DNA of 19,354 nucleotides from Symbiodinium natans. Its lineage: Eukaryota; Sar; Dinophyceae; Suessiales; Symbiodiniaceae. The notes under the pieces were generated by a model, which worked only from the letters and a program-made list of their open reading frames with translations, made no database searches and had not been told where the DNA came from. The DNA lies in NCBI GenBank assembly GCA_905221605.1, contig CAJNDS010001422.1, forward strand, positions 1-19,354, read 5' to 3'. A program made the position numbers and the translations under genes. Below, piece by piece: positions 1-10,595 of the stretch (position 1 is its first letter; each line of letters begins with the position of its first letter).

Positions 1-1347
1 AAGACCAAGGAAGAGGGCCAACCAAGATTGACCAGAAGACTGAAGAGAGAAAGATCCAAGCGACACCTGACTTTTTAAACCAAGAGGCGTCTCAACACCA
101 AAGAGTGTCTTGCACCTTTTTTAAAGTCCAGCTTAACCCTTCAAAGGGTGAGGACGAAGGAGGCTTCGAAGGTGAGGACGAAGAGGGCTTTAAAGGCTTG
201 GACGGTAAGAGACGGAGGCATCTCCAGAGTCTCACTTCTCTGAATTGGAAGAATGAAATCCAAAAATAAGATCCAAAAAACAAAACAAGATTCGGGGGGT
301 GGAATTTAGAAGTTTTCTCTCTCATCTTCAAAGAAACGAACCAGAGGGTGTCTTACACCAAATGGCGATCTTGTCAAAAACATCCTGAAGAATGAATATC
401 AGTTTTGGAGGCGTCTTATTTCTGTTGGAGACCAGAGACTCTGGGGTTAACCTAACTTCGAACCTACGTTAGAACCTGGGTTTAAAACTAAGGTTGGAAC
501 CTAGATTCCCAGGCTCAGGTTGAATTTGGACTGAGAACAGAGAAGCGAGAATTGATTCAATTCCAAAAAAAACCAAAAACGGGTGTCTTAAGAACTTTGA
601 TAGACTTTGAACCATGGAGTGTCTCAGATTTGCAGAGAGATCCCAAGAAATTTCTGCAGATGTTTTTTGAGCTTGCCAGAAAGTTGCAACAGTTGGTTTG
701 AAAAAAGGAACCTGGAATTATTTGTCAAAAAAAGTGAGTCGAAAAAAAAACAGCACAAGCAAAACCTGACAATCAACAAAAGTAAGACGATCAAAATGTA
801 AAACCATCAAAAACAAGCTCTAACAACAAAACACATGTCAGATGTACTCCGGTGTTTCGCTCGCTTCGCTCGCACTTATTCACATTGTGGAAAGACACTT
901 TGCCTTTTCAAAACGGTTCGGTTTGGGCGTCGCGCGCAACACGCACGTCTCAGCAGTACAGTTGAACTCGTCTCGTCCTGCAGTTGATTTCTATCCAAAC
1001 GCCACTGTCAGAGGCTTTCAAAAACGCTTGTTTCAAGCAATTTCAAATCGCGGACTTGGGAGGTCAAGAGGAGCTTTTCACGGAGAAGACGCGCTTCCTG
1101 ACCATTGTTCAAAGCACTTCTAAACGATGGAGTGTTGGAAGATTTGCCGGACTCCTTGGCCATTGTTTCAAGCTGCTTTCTTCATCATCTTCAAAGATGT
1201 TTGAAAGCCACTGGAACGCACCTCTTTTTGCTTTTCAGCAACCGAATCTGAGCATCGAGGTCGTGCCAGGAAAGGGGGCCTGGGGGTTCCTAGTTTAGGG
1301 GGTCCATTTGGCCCGCAAAATTAACTACACCCCTCCAGCCCCCCACA

Positions 1348-1768
1348 GTTGCAGCCGCAACCAGCAGCAACAAGGACAACAATTCACGGGCTGCGAACAC
1401 ACAGACCACCTCCACAAGAGATTCTACTTCAGCTCAACACGACAGCTGTCGTTGCAGGCGTGCTGTCTGTGGACAAAAATGGAGCAGCAATTCCCTAAAA
1501 TTGGGGGGCCCGAAAACAGGGCCCAAAAAAGCTTCCAAAATTGGACCTACTTGTTGGCAGAAAGAGAGGAGGTCTTTTCATTGTTTTACACGCTTGGGTC
1601 CCAAATTATGACCCCAAAATGGGCCCAAAATTGGGACCCAAAAATGGGTTCAAAACTGCTCCTGCAACCACAGCTGCAAATTCCATGGCGCTAAAGCCAC
1701 CACAAAAGCACAAGACACACATTTGCAGGACAGAAGAATTTTTGCAGATCTCAAGTTAAAAACCCACA
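1348..1768. repeat. Nested subrepeat A1 (421 bp)
   Basis: Starts gttgcagccgcaaccagc and ends at aaaacccac. The only full copy here without an expanded CA tract: it reads gcacaagacacaca. It also lacks the gaacaagaattgcaaagctggtcc segment present in the others. Confidence 0.93.
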
Positions 1769-2221
1769 GTTGCAGCCGCAACCAGCAGCAACAAGGACAA
1801 CAATTCACGGGCTGCGAACACACAGACCACCTCCACAAGAGATTCTACTTCAGCTCAACACGACAGCTGTCGTTGCAGGCGTGCTGTCTGTGGACAAAAA
1901 TGGAGCAGCAATTCCCTAAAATTGGGGGGCCCGAAAACAGGGCCCAAAAAAGCTTCCAAAATTGGACCTCTTGTTGGCAGAAAGAGAGGAGGTCTTTTCA
2001 TTGTTTTACATGCTTGGGTCCCAAATTATGACCCCAAAATGGGCCCAAAATTGGGACCCCAAAAATGGGTTCAAAACTGCTTCTGCAACCACAGCTGCAA
2101 ATTCCATGGCGCTCACACACACACACACACACACACAGACACACATTTGCAGGACAGAAGAACAAGAATTGCAAAGCTGGTCCGGCAAAAAAATTTTGCA
2201 GATCTCAAGTTAAAAACCCAC
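1769..2221. repeat. Nested subrepeat A2 (about 453 bp)
   Basis: Second copy in unit A. The block leaves the repeat at ctttggggggccagacg, the same exit point used in B and C. It carries the longest CA tract in the window. Confidence 0.93.
2114..2137. repeat. (CA)12 microsatellite in subrepeat A2
   Basis: Twelve perfect CA units, followed by gacacaca. It replaces the taaagccaccacaaaag stretch present in the other copies. Confidence 0.95.
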
Positions 2222-4375
2222 TTTGGGGGGCCAGACGTGCGTTGCCAGAAATTCATGGTTGCAGGCACCCCCAATTCTGGTCCCCAAACTTGCTCCATTT
2301 CGGACTTTTGGAGACTGCATTGAGAGAACCAACACCAAATCACCAACCGAGTTGAATTAAAGGAAGGCCAAAATGCCAAAAAAACCAATAATGGACCCAA
2401 GGCCGATTGAGGACCAAGACCGATTCAACTCAAATGACAAGAAACAAACCAGGGCCCAATCGACCAGACTGAGCTCAAGGACTGAATCCAAGCACAACAA
2501 CTTCGGAATCTGTTGGAACAGATCCGAGCAGTAACATCTGAGGAACATGGACACAAACATGAAACAGACAACAAATGCAGAGAGAGAACAGACAGGAGAA
2601 AAAGCCCGAAAAAACAACCAACAATCAACAGAGCCAAGAAGTCCAGGACCGAAAGACCGGACACTTGGAAGACCAAGGAAGAGGGCCAACCAAGATTGAC
2701 CAGAAGACTGAAGAGAGAAAGATCCAAGCGACACCTGACTTTTTAAACCAAGAGGCGTCTCAACACCAAAGAGTGTCTTGCACCTTTTTTAAAGTCCAGC
2801 TTAACCCTTCAAAGGGTGAGGACGAAGGAGACTTCGAAGGTGAGGACGAAGAGGGCTTTAAAGGCTTGGACGGTAAGAGACGGAGGCATCTCTAGAGTCT
2901 CACTTCTCTGAATTGGAAGAATGAAATCCAAAAATAAGATCCAAAAAACAAAATTCGGGGGGTGGAATTTAGAAGTTTTCTCTCTCATCTTCAAAGAAAC
3001 GAACCAGAGGGTGTCTTACACCAAATGGCGATCTTGTCAAAAACATCCTGAAGAATGAATATCAGTTTTGGAGGCGTCTTATTTCTGTTGGAGACCAGAG
3101 ACTCTGGGATTAACCTAACTTCGAACCTACGTTAGAACCTGGGTTTAAAACTAAGGTTGGAACCTAGATTCCCAGGCTCAGGTTGAATTTGGACTGAGAA
3201 CAGAGAAGCGAGAATTGATTCAATTCCAAAAAAAAACCAAAAACGGGTGTCTTAAGAACTTTGATAGACTTTGAACCATGGAGTGTCTCAGATTTGCAGA
3301 GAGATCCCAAGAAATTTCTGCAGATGTTTTTTGAGCTTGCCAGAAAGTTGCAACAGTTGGTTTGAAAAAAGGAACCTGGAATTATTTGTCAAAAAAAGTG
3401 AGTCGAAAAAAAAACAGCACAAGCAAAACCTGACAATCAACAAAAGTGAGACGATCAAAACGTAAAACCATCAAAAACAAGCTCTAACAACAAAACACAT
3501 GTCAGATGTACTCCGGTGTTTCGCTCGCTTCGCTCGCACTTATTCACATTGTGGAAAGACACTTTGCCTTTTCAAAACGGTTCGGTTTGGGCGTCGCGCG
3601 CAACATGCACGTCTCAGCAGTACAGTTGAACTCGTCTCGTCCTGCAGTTGATTTCTATCCAAACGCCACTGTCAGAGGCTTTCAAAAACGCTTGTTTCAA
3701 GCAATTTCAAATCGCGGACTTGGGAGGTCAAGAGGAGCTTTTCACGGAGAAGACGCGCTTCCTGACCATTGTTCAAAGCACTTCTAAACGATGGAGTGTT
3801 GGAAGATTTGCCGGACTCCTTGGCCATTGTTTCAAGCTGCTTTCTTCATCATCTTCAAAGATGTTTGAAAGCCACTGGAACGCACCTCTTTTTGCTTTTC
3901 AGCAACCGAATCTGAGCATCGAGGTCGTGCCAGGAAAGGGGGCCTGGGGGTCCTAGTTTAGGGGGTCCATTTGGCCCGCAAAATTAACTACACCCCTCCA
4001 GCCCCCCACAGTTGCAGCCGCAACCAGCAGCAACAAGGACAACAATTCACGGGCTGCGAACACACAGACCACCTCCACAAGAGATTCTACTTCAGCTCAA
4101 CACGACAGCTGTCGTTGCAGGCGTGCTGTCTCTGTGGACAAAAATGGAGCAGCAATTCCCTAAAATTGGGGGGCCCGAAAACAGGGCCCAAAAAAGCTTC
4201 CAAAATTGGACCTACTTGTTGGCAGAAAGAAAGGAGGTCTTTTCATTGTTTTACATGCTTGGGTCCCAAATTATGACCCCAAAATGGGCCCAAAATTGGG
4301 ACCCCAAAAATGGGTTCAAAACTGCTCCTGCAACCCACAGCTGCAAATTCCATGGCGCTAAAGCCACCACAAAAG

Positions 4376-4393
4376 CACACACACACACACACA
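4376..4393. repeat. (CA)9 microsatellite in subrepeat B1
   Basis: Nine perfect CA units between aaaag and gacacaca. Confidence 0.95.
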
Positions 4394-4844
4394 GACACAC
4401 ATTTGCAGGACAGAAGAACAAGAATTGCAAAGCTGGTCCGGCAAAAACTTTTCGCAGATCTCAAGTTTAAAAACCCACTGTTGCAGCCGCAACCAGCAGC
4501 AACAAGGACAACAATTCACGGGCTGCGAACACACAGACCACCTCCACAAGAGATTCTACTTCAGCTCAACACGACAGCTGTCGTTGCAGGCGTGCTGTCT
4601 CTGTGGACAAAAATGGAGCAGCAATTCCCTAAAATTGGGGGGCCCGAAAACAGGGCCCAAAAAAGCTTCCAAAATTGGACCTACTTGTTGGCAGAAAGAA
4701 AGGAGGTCTTTTCATTGTTTTACATGCTTGGGTCCCAAATTATGACCCCAAAATGGGCCCAAAATTGGGACCCCAAAAATGGGTTCAAAACTGCTCCTGC
4801 AACCCACAGCTGCAAATTCCATGGCGCTAAAGCCACCACAAAAG

Positions 4845-4864
4845 CACACACACACACACACACA
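4845..4864. repeat. (CA)10 microsatellite in subrepeat B2
   Basis: Ten perfect CA units in the same position as in B1. Confidence 0.95.
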
Positions 4865-7102
4865 GACACACATTTGCAGGACAGAAGAACAAGAATTGCA
4901 AAGCTGGTCCGGCAAAAACTTTTCGCAGATCTCAAGTTTAAAAACCCACTTTGGGGGGCCAGACGTGCGTTGCCAGAAATTCATGGTTGCAGGCACCCCC
5001 AATTCTGGTCCCCAAACTTGCTCCATTTCGGACTTTTGGAGACTGCATTGAGAGAACCAACACCAAATCACCAACCGAGTTGAATTAAAGGAAGGCCAAA
5101 ATGCCAAAAAAACCAATAATGGACCCAAGGCCGATTGAGGACCAAGACCGATTCAACTCAAATGACAAGAAACAAACCAGGGCCCAATCGACCAGACTGA
5201 GCTCAAGGACTGAATCCAAGCACAACAACTTCGGAATCTGTTGGAACAGATCCGAGCAGTAACATCTGAGGAACATGGACACAAACATGAAACAGACAAC
5301 AAATGCAGAGAGAGAACAGACAGGAGAAAAAGCCCGAAAAAACAACCAACAATCAACAGAGCCAAGAAGTCCAGGACCGAAAGACCGGACACTTGGAAGA
5401 CCAAGGAAGAGGGCCAACCAAGATTGACCAGAAGACTGAAGAGAGAAAGATCCAAGCGACACCTGACTTTTTAAACCAAGAGGCGTCTCAACACCAAAGA
5501 GTGTCTTGCACCTTTTTTAAAGTCCAGCTTAACCCTTCAAAGGGTGAGGACGAAGGAGACTTCGAAGGTGAGGACGAAGAGGGCTTTAAAGGCTTGGACG
5601 GTAAGAGACGGAGGCATCTCTAGAGTCTCACTTCTCTGAATTGGAAGAATGAAATCCAAAAATAAGATCCAAAAAACAAAATTCGGGGGGTGGAATTTAG
5701 AAGTTTTCTCTCTCATCTTCAAAGAAACGAACCAGAGGGTGTCTTACACCAAATGGCGATCTTGTCAAAAACATCCTGAAGAATGAATATCAGTTTTGGA
5801 GGCGTCTTATTTCTGTTGGAGACCAGAGACTCTGGGATTAACCTAACTTCGAACCTACGTTAGAACCTGGGTTTAAAACTAAGGTTGGAACCTAGATTCC
5901 CAGGCTCAGGTTGAATTTGGACTGAGAACAGAGAAGCGAGAATTGATTCAATTCCAAAAAAACCAAAAACGGGTGTCTTAAGAACTTTGATAGACTTTGA
6001 ACCATGGAGTGTCTCAGATTTGCAGAGAGATCCCAAGAAATTTCTGCAGATGTTTTTTGAGCTTGCCAGAAAGTTGCAACAGTTGGTTTGAAAAAAGGAA
6101 CCTGGAATTATTTGTCAAAAAAAGTGAGTCGAAAAAAAAAACAGCACAAGCAAAACCTGACAATCAACAAAAGTGAGACGATCAAAATGTAAAACCATCA
6201 AAAACAAGCTCTAACAACAAAACACATGTCAGATGTACTCCGGTGTTTCGCTCGCTTCGCTCGCACTTATTCACATTGTGGAAAGACACTTTGCCTTTTC
6301 AAAACGGTTCGGTTTGGGCGTCGCGCGCAACATGCACGTCTCAGCAGTACAGTTGAACTCGTCTCGTCCTGCAGTTGATTTCTATCCAAACGCCACTGTC
6401 AGAGGCTTTCAAAAACGCTTGTTTCAAGCAATTTCAAATCGCGGACTTGGGAGGTCAAGAGGAGCTTTTCACGGAGAAGACGCGCTTCCTGACCATTGTT
6501 CAAAGCACTTCTAAACGATGGAGTGTTGGAAGATTTGCCGGACTCCTTGGCCATTGTTTCAAGCTGCTTTCTTCATCATCTTCAAAGATGTTTGAAAGCC
6601 ACTGGAACGCACCTCTTTTTGCTTTTCAGCAACCGAATCTGAGCATCGAGGTCGTGCCAGGAAAGGGGGCCTGGGGGTCCTAGTTTAGGGGGTCCATTTG
6701 GCCCGCAAAATTAACTACACCCCTCCAGCCCCCCACAGTTGCAGCCGCAACCAGCAGCAACAAGGACAACAATTCACGGGCTGCGAACACACAGACCACC
6801 TCCACAAGAGATTCTACTTCAGCTCAACACGACAGCTGTCGTTGCAGGCGTGCTGTCTCTGTGGACAAAAATGGAGCAGCAATTCCCTAAAATTGGGGGG
6901 CCCGAAAACAGGGCCCAAAAAAGCTTCCAAAATTGGACCTACTTGTTGGCAGAAAGAAAGGAGGTCTTTTCATTGTTTTACATGCTTGGGTCCCAAATTA
7001 TGACCCCAAAATGGGCCCAAAATTGGGACCCCAAAAATGGGTTCAAAACTGCTCCTGCAACCCACAGCTGCAAATTCCATGGCGCTAAAGCCACCACAAA
7101 AG

Positions 7103-7120
7103 CACACACACACACACACA
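7103..7120. repeat. (CA)9 microsatellite in subrepeat C1
   Basis: Nine perfect CA units. Confidence 0.95.
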
Positions 7121-7506
7121 GACACACATTTGCAGGACAGAAGAACAAGAATTGCAAAGCTGGTCCGGCAAAAACTTTTCGCAGATCTCAAGTTTAAAAA
7201 CCCACTGTTGCAGCCGCAACCAGCAGCAACAAGGACAACAATTCACGGGCTGCGAACACACAGACCACCTCCACAAGAGATTCTACTTCAGCTCAACACG
7301 ACAGCTGTCGTTGCAGGCGTGCTGTCTCTGTGGACAAAAATGGAGCAGCAATTCCCTAAAATTGGGGGGCCCGAAAACAGGGCCCAAAAAAGCTTCCAAA
7401 ATTGGACCTACTTGTTGGCAGAAAGAATGGGACCCCAAAAATGGGTTCAAAACTGCTCCTGCAACCCACAGCTGCAAATTCCATGGCGCTAAAGCCACCA
7501 CAAAAG

Positions 7507-7522
7507 CACACACACACACACA
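7507..7522. repeat. (CA)8 microsatellite in subrepeat C2
   Basis: Eight perfect CA units. Confidence 0.95.
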
Positions 7523-7973
7523 GACACACATTTGCAGGACAGAAGAACAAGAATTGCAAAGCTGGTCCGGCAAAAACTTTTCGCAGATCTCAAGTTTAAA
7601 AACCCACTGTTGCAGCCGCAACCAGCAGCAACAAGGACAACAATTCACGGGCTGCGAACACACAGACCACCTCCACAAGAGATTCTACTTCAGCTCAACA
7701 CGACAGCTGTCGTTGCAGGCGTGCTGTCTCTGTGGACAAAAATGGAGCAGCAATTCCCTAAAATTGGGGGGCCCGAAAACAGGGCCCAAAAAAGCTTCCA
7801 AAATTGGACCTACTTGTTGGCAGAAAGAAAGGAGGTCTTTTCATTGTTTTACATGCTTGGGTCCCAAATTATGACCCCAAAATGGGCCCAAAATTGGGAC
7901 CCGAAAAATGGGTTCAAAACTGCTCCTGCAACCCACAGCTGCAAATTCCATGGCGCTAAAGCCACCACAAAAG

Positions 7974-7987
7974 CACACACACACACA
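7974..7987. repeat. (CA)7 microsatellite in subrepeat C3
   Basis: Seven perfect CA units, the shortest expanded tract here. Confidence 0.95.
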
Positions 7988-8434
7988 GACACACATTTGC
8001 AGGACAGAAGAACAAGAATTGCAAAGCTGGTCCGGCAAAAACTTTTCGCAGATCTCAAGTTTAAAAACCCACTGTTGCAGCCGCAACCAGCAGCAACAAG
8101 GACAACAATTCACGGGCTGCGAACACACAGACCACCTCCACAAGAGAATCTACTTCAGCTCAACACGACAGCTGTCGTTGCAGGCGTGCTGTCTGTGGAC
8201 AAAAAATGGAGCAGCAATTCCCTAAAATTGGGGGGCCCGAAAACAGGGCCCAAAAAAGCTTCCAAAATTGGACCTACTTGTGGCAGAAAGAGAGGAGGTC
8301 TTTTCATTGTTTTACATGCTTGGGTCCCAAATTATGACCCCAAAATGGGCCCAAAATTGGGACCCCAAAAATGGGTTCAAAACTGCTCCTGCAACCCACA
8401 GCTGCAAATTCCATGGCGCTAAAGCCACCAAAAG

Positions 8435-8452
8435 CACACACACACACACACA
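8435..8452. repeat. (CA)9 microsatellite in subrepeat C4
   Basis: Nine perfect CA units. The preceding stretch is shorter by three bases (ccaccaaaag for ccaccacaaaag, with one further base change). Confidence 0.95.
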
Positions 8453-8984
8453 GACACACATTTGCAGGACAGAAGAACAAGAATTGCAAAGCTGGTCCGG
8501 CAAAAACTTTTCGCAGATCTCAAGTTTAAAAACCCACTTTGCGGGGCCAGACGTGCGTTGCCAGAAATTCATGGTTGCAGGCACCCCCAATTCTGGTCCC
8601 CAAACTTGCTCCATTTCGGACTTTTGGAGACTGCATTGAGAGAACCAACACCAAATCACCAACCGAGTTGAATTAAAGGAAGGCCAAAATGCCAAAAAAA
8701 CCAATAATGGACCCAAGGCCGATTGAGGACCAAGACCGATTCAACTCAAATGACAAGAAACAAACCAGGGCCCAATCGACCAGACTGAGCTCAAGGACTG
8801 AATCCAAGCACAACAACTTCGGAATCTGTTGGAACAGATCCGAGCAGTAACATCTGAGGAACATGGACACAAACATGAAACAGACAACAAATGCAGAGAG
8901 AGAACAGACAGGAGAAAAAGCCCGAAAAAACAACCAACAATCAACAGAGCCAAGAAGTCCAGGACCGAAAGACCGGACACTTGG

Positions 8985-10210
8985 AAGACCAAGGAAGAGG
9001 GCCAACCAAGATTGACCAGAAGACTGAAGAGATCCAAGCGACACCTGACTTTTTAAACCAAGAGGCGTCTCAACACCAAAGAGTGTCTTGCACCTTTTTT
9101 AAAGTCCAGCTTAACCCTTCAAAGGGTGAGGACGAAGGAGACTTCGAAGGTGAGGACGAAGAGGGCTTTAAAGGCTTGGACGGTAAGAGACGGAGGCATC
9201 TCTAGAGTCTCACTTCTCTGAATTGGAAGAATGAAATCCAAAAATAAGATCCAAAAAAACAAAATTCGGGGGGTGAAATTTAGAAGTTTTCTCTCTCATC
9301 TTCAAAGAAACGAACCAGAGGGTGTCTCACACCAAATGGCGATCTTGTCAAAAACATCCTGAAGAATGAATATCAGTTTTGGAGGCGTCTTATTTCTGTT
9401 GGAGACCAGAGACTCTGGGATTAACCTAACTTCGAACCTACGTTAGAACCTGGGTTTAAAACTAAGGTTGGAACCTAGATTCCCAGGCTCAGGTTGAATT
9501 TGGACTGAGAACAGAGAAGCGAGAATTGATTCAATTCCAAAAAAAACCAAAAACGGGTGTCTTAAGAACTTTGATAGACTTTGAACCATGGAGTGTCTCA
9601 GATTTGCAGAGAGATCCCAAGAAATTTCTGCAGATGTTTTTTGAGCTTGCCAGAAAGTTGCAACAGTTGGTTTGAAAAAAGGAACCTGGAATTATTTGTC
9701 AAAAAAAGTGAGTCGAAAAAAAAAAACAGCACAAGCAAAACCTGACAATCAACAAAAGTAAGACGATCAAAATGTAAAACCATCAAAAACAAGCTCTAAC
9801 AACAAAACACATGTCAGATGTACTCCGGTGTTTCGCTCGCTTCGCTCGCACTTATTCACATTGTGGAAAGACACTTTGCCTTTTCAAAACGGTTCGGTTT
9901 GGGCGTCGCGCGCAACATGCACGTCTCAGCAGTACAGTTGAACTCGTCTCGTCCTGCAGTTGATTTCTATCCAAACGCCACTGTCAGAGGCTTTCAAAAA
10001 CGCTTGTTTCAAGCAATTTCAAATCGCGGACTTGGGAGGTCAAGAGGAGCTTTTCACGGAGAAGACGCGCTTCCTGACCATTGTTCAAAGCACTTCTAAA
10101 CGATGGAGTGTTGGAAGATTTGCCGGACTCCTTGGCCATTGTTTCAAGCTGCTTTCTTCATCATCTTCAAAGATGTTTGAAAGCCACTGGAACGCACCTC
10201 TTTTTGCTTT
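8985..10210. repeat. Long tandem repeat unit D, left part, interrupted by the retrotransposon
   Basis: Aligns with the first ~1.2 kb of B and C. It differs by a 6-bp deletion near 9030 (gaagagatccaag for gaagagagaaagatccaag) and by gtgtctcacacc for gtgtcttacacc (9321-9332). The unit stops at the gcttt target site. Confidence 0.94.
10206..10210. repeat. Target-site duplication, left copy (gcttt)
   Basis: The five bases gcttt immediately before the LTR recur immediately after the other LTR. Uninterrupted array units show a single gcttt at this point. A 5-bp duplication is the usual length for Ty1/copia integrases. Confidence 0.93.
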
Positions 10211-10345
10211 TGCTAAACTTCAAGTCGCTCTTTTTCCTTGAACCGGTAAAGGCGCTGTCGGTAAAACATGAGTCACAAATCCACACATGCTCATCAACCC
10301 TTTGGGTTGGTAGGTGGGGTTCCCAGGTAGTAGAAAAACTTTACA
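10211..10345 (-). repeat. 3' LTR of the retrotransposon
   Basis: The second copy of the 135-bp terminal repeat. No substitution was seen against the 5' copy when compared by eye. The internal hairpin caaccc-ttt-gggttg lies at 10295-10309. The purine tract abuts its outer-to-inner boundary at 10346, as expected for plus-strand priming. Confidence 0.95.
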
Positions 10346-10354
10346 CCCCGCCTT
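10346..10354 (-). other. Polypurine tract (PPT)
   Basis: In element sense AAGGCGGGG lies immediately before the TGTAAAG start of the 3' LTR. Its position and purine content fit the primer for plus-strand DNA synthesis. It is short, at nine purines. Confidence 0.75.
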
Positions 10355-10595
10355 GATGTTGTGCGAACTGTAAGCTCAACATCACTCTACAGTAACGGGT
10401 TTGTAGAAACTGTACAGGTATGTCGTTGGGCTCATCTGGTATTGTGTGATGGCCTCGTTGTGCTCTCCCTATCGGAGTCCTTGCACTCGGTGAAAACTGT
10501 TCCCACTGCTTCCTCGTGGGTAACACTTCGCTCAGGTAAGCTTGTACTCGTTGTAGCTCACACTGTACGGAAAAGTGAAACATTCCATCATTCAC
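10355..10595 (-). other. 3' untranslated region of the element
   Basis: About 240 bp between the last stop codon and the purine tract. No domain, repeat or strong hairpin was recognised. Several short open frames cross it on both strands without any family resemblance. Confidence 0.5.

Larger units (their letters stand above)
1..2668. repeat. Long tandem repeat unit A (2668 bp)
   Basis: The window begins at aagaccaaggaagagg, which recurs at 2669, 5397 and 8985, giving head-to-tail units. Shared landmarks include accatggagtgtctcag (612), gatgtactccggtgtttcgc (841) and a paired subrepeat block (1348-2221). Unit A differs from B, C and D at several sites: gaggcttcgaa for gagacttcgaa, ctccagag for ctctagag, an extra acaag before attcgggg, and caacacgcacg for caacatgcacg. 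It therefore looks like the most diverged unit here. Short open frames on both strands have no recognisable product. The phase chosen for the unit is arbitrary. Confidence 0.95.
4011..4950. repeat. Nested subrepeats B1 and B2
   Basis: Two near-identical copies with the period 469 (4011, 4480). Each contains a C/G-rich stretch with GGGCCC palindromes and the potential hairpin gggtcccaa...ttgggaccc. Confidence 0.94.
2669..5396. repeat. Long tandem repeat unit B (2728 bp)
   Basis: Nearly identical to unit C outside the subrepeat block. It contains two subrepeat copies (4011-4479 and 4480-4950) whose CA tracts have 9 and 10 repeats. No gene recognised on either strand. Confidence 0.95.
6738..8541. 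repeat. Nested subrepeats C1 to C4
   Basis: Copies start at 6738, 7207, 7609 and 8074 (periods 469, 402 and 465). After allowing for CA-tract length, C2 lacks exactly 65 bp, removed near 7427 between gcagaaagaa and tgggacccc. C4 ends at aaaacccac before tttgcggggccag, where the other units have tttggggggccag. Confidence 0.94.
5397..8984. repeat. Long tandem repeat unit C (3588 bp, expanded)
   Basis: Same unit as B, but about 860 bp longer because it carries four subrepeat copies in place of two. The rest aligns with B almost without change. Long open frames of 240-296 codons in this block come from the repeats, which read through in successive frames, and are not credible genes. Confidence 0.95.

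Noticed and set aside
842-1298. 93- and 102/104-codon plus-strand ORFs repeated at 842, 3506, 6233 and 9818 and their overlaps
   Set aside because: They recur only because the DNA units are nearly identical. They overlap each other in different frames and show no domain or start context, so repetition is not evidence of selection.
2357-2734. Minus-strand 100-125-codon hydrophobic ORFs repeated in each unit
   Set aside because: Leu/Ser/Phe-rich translation of the A/C-rich plus strand. The overlapping open frames on the other strand are equally long. No membrane-protein family recognised.
3523-3540. cgctcgcttcgctcgc near-palindrome in each unit
   Set aside because: A simple (ttcgctcgc) duplication present once per unit. 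Too short and common to support a site call.
7152-8422. Long plus-strand open frames (240-296 codons) over the C subrepeats, and a 257-codon one over B
   Set aside because: The subrepeat period (469 or 465) is not a multiple of three, so the frame rotates from copy to copy and each frame happens to be stop-poor. The peptides are Gln/Thr/His low-complexity with (CA)n-derived His-Thr runs and match no family I know.
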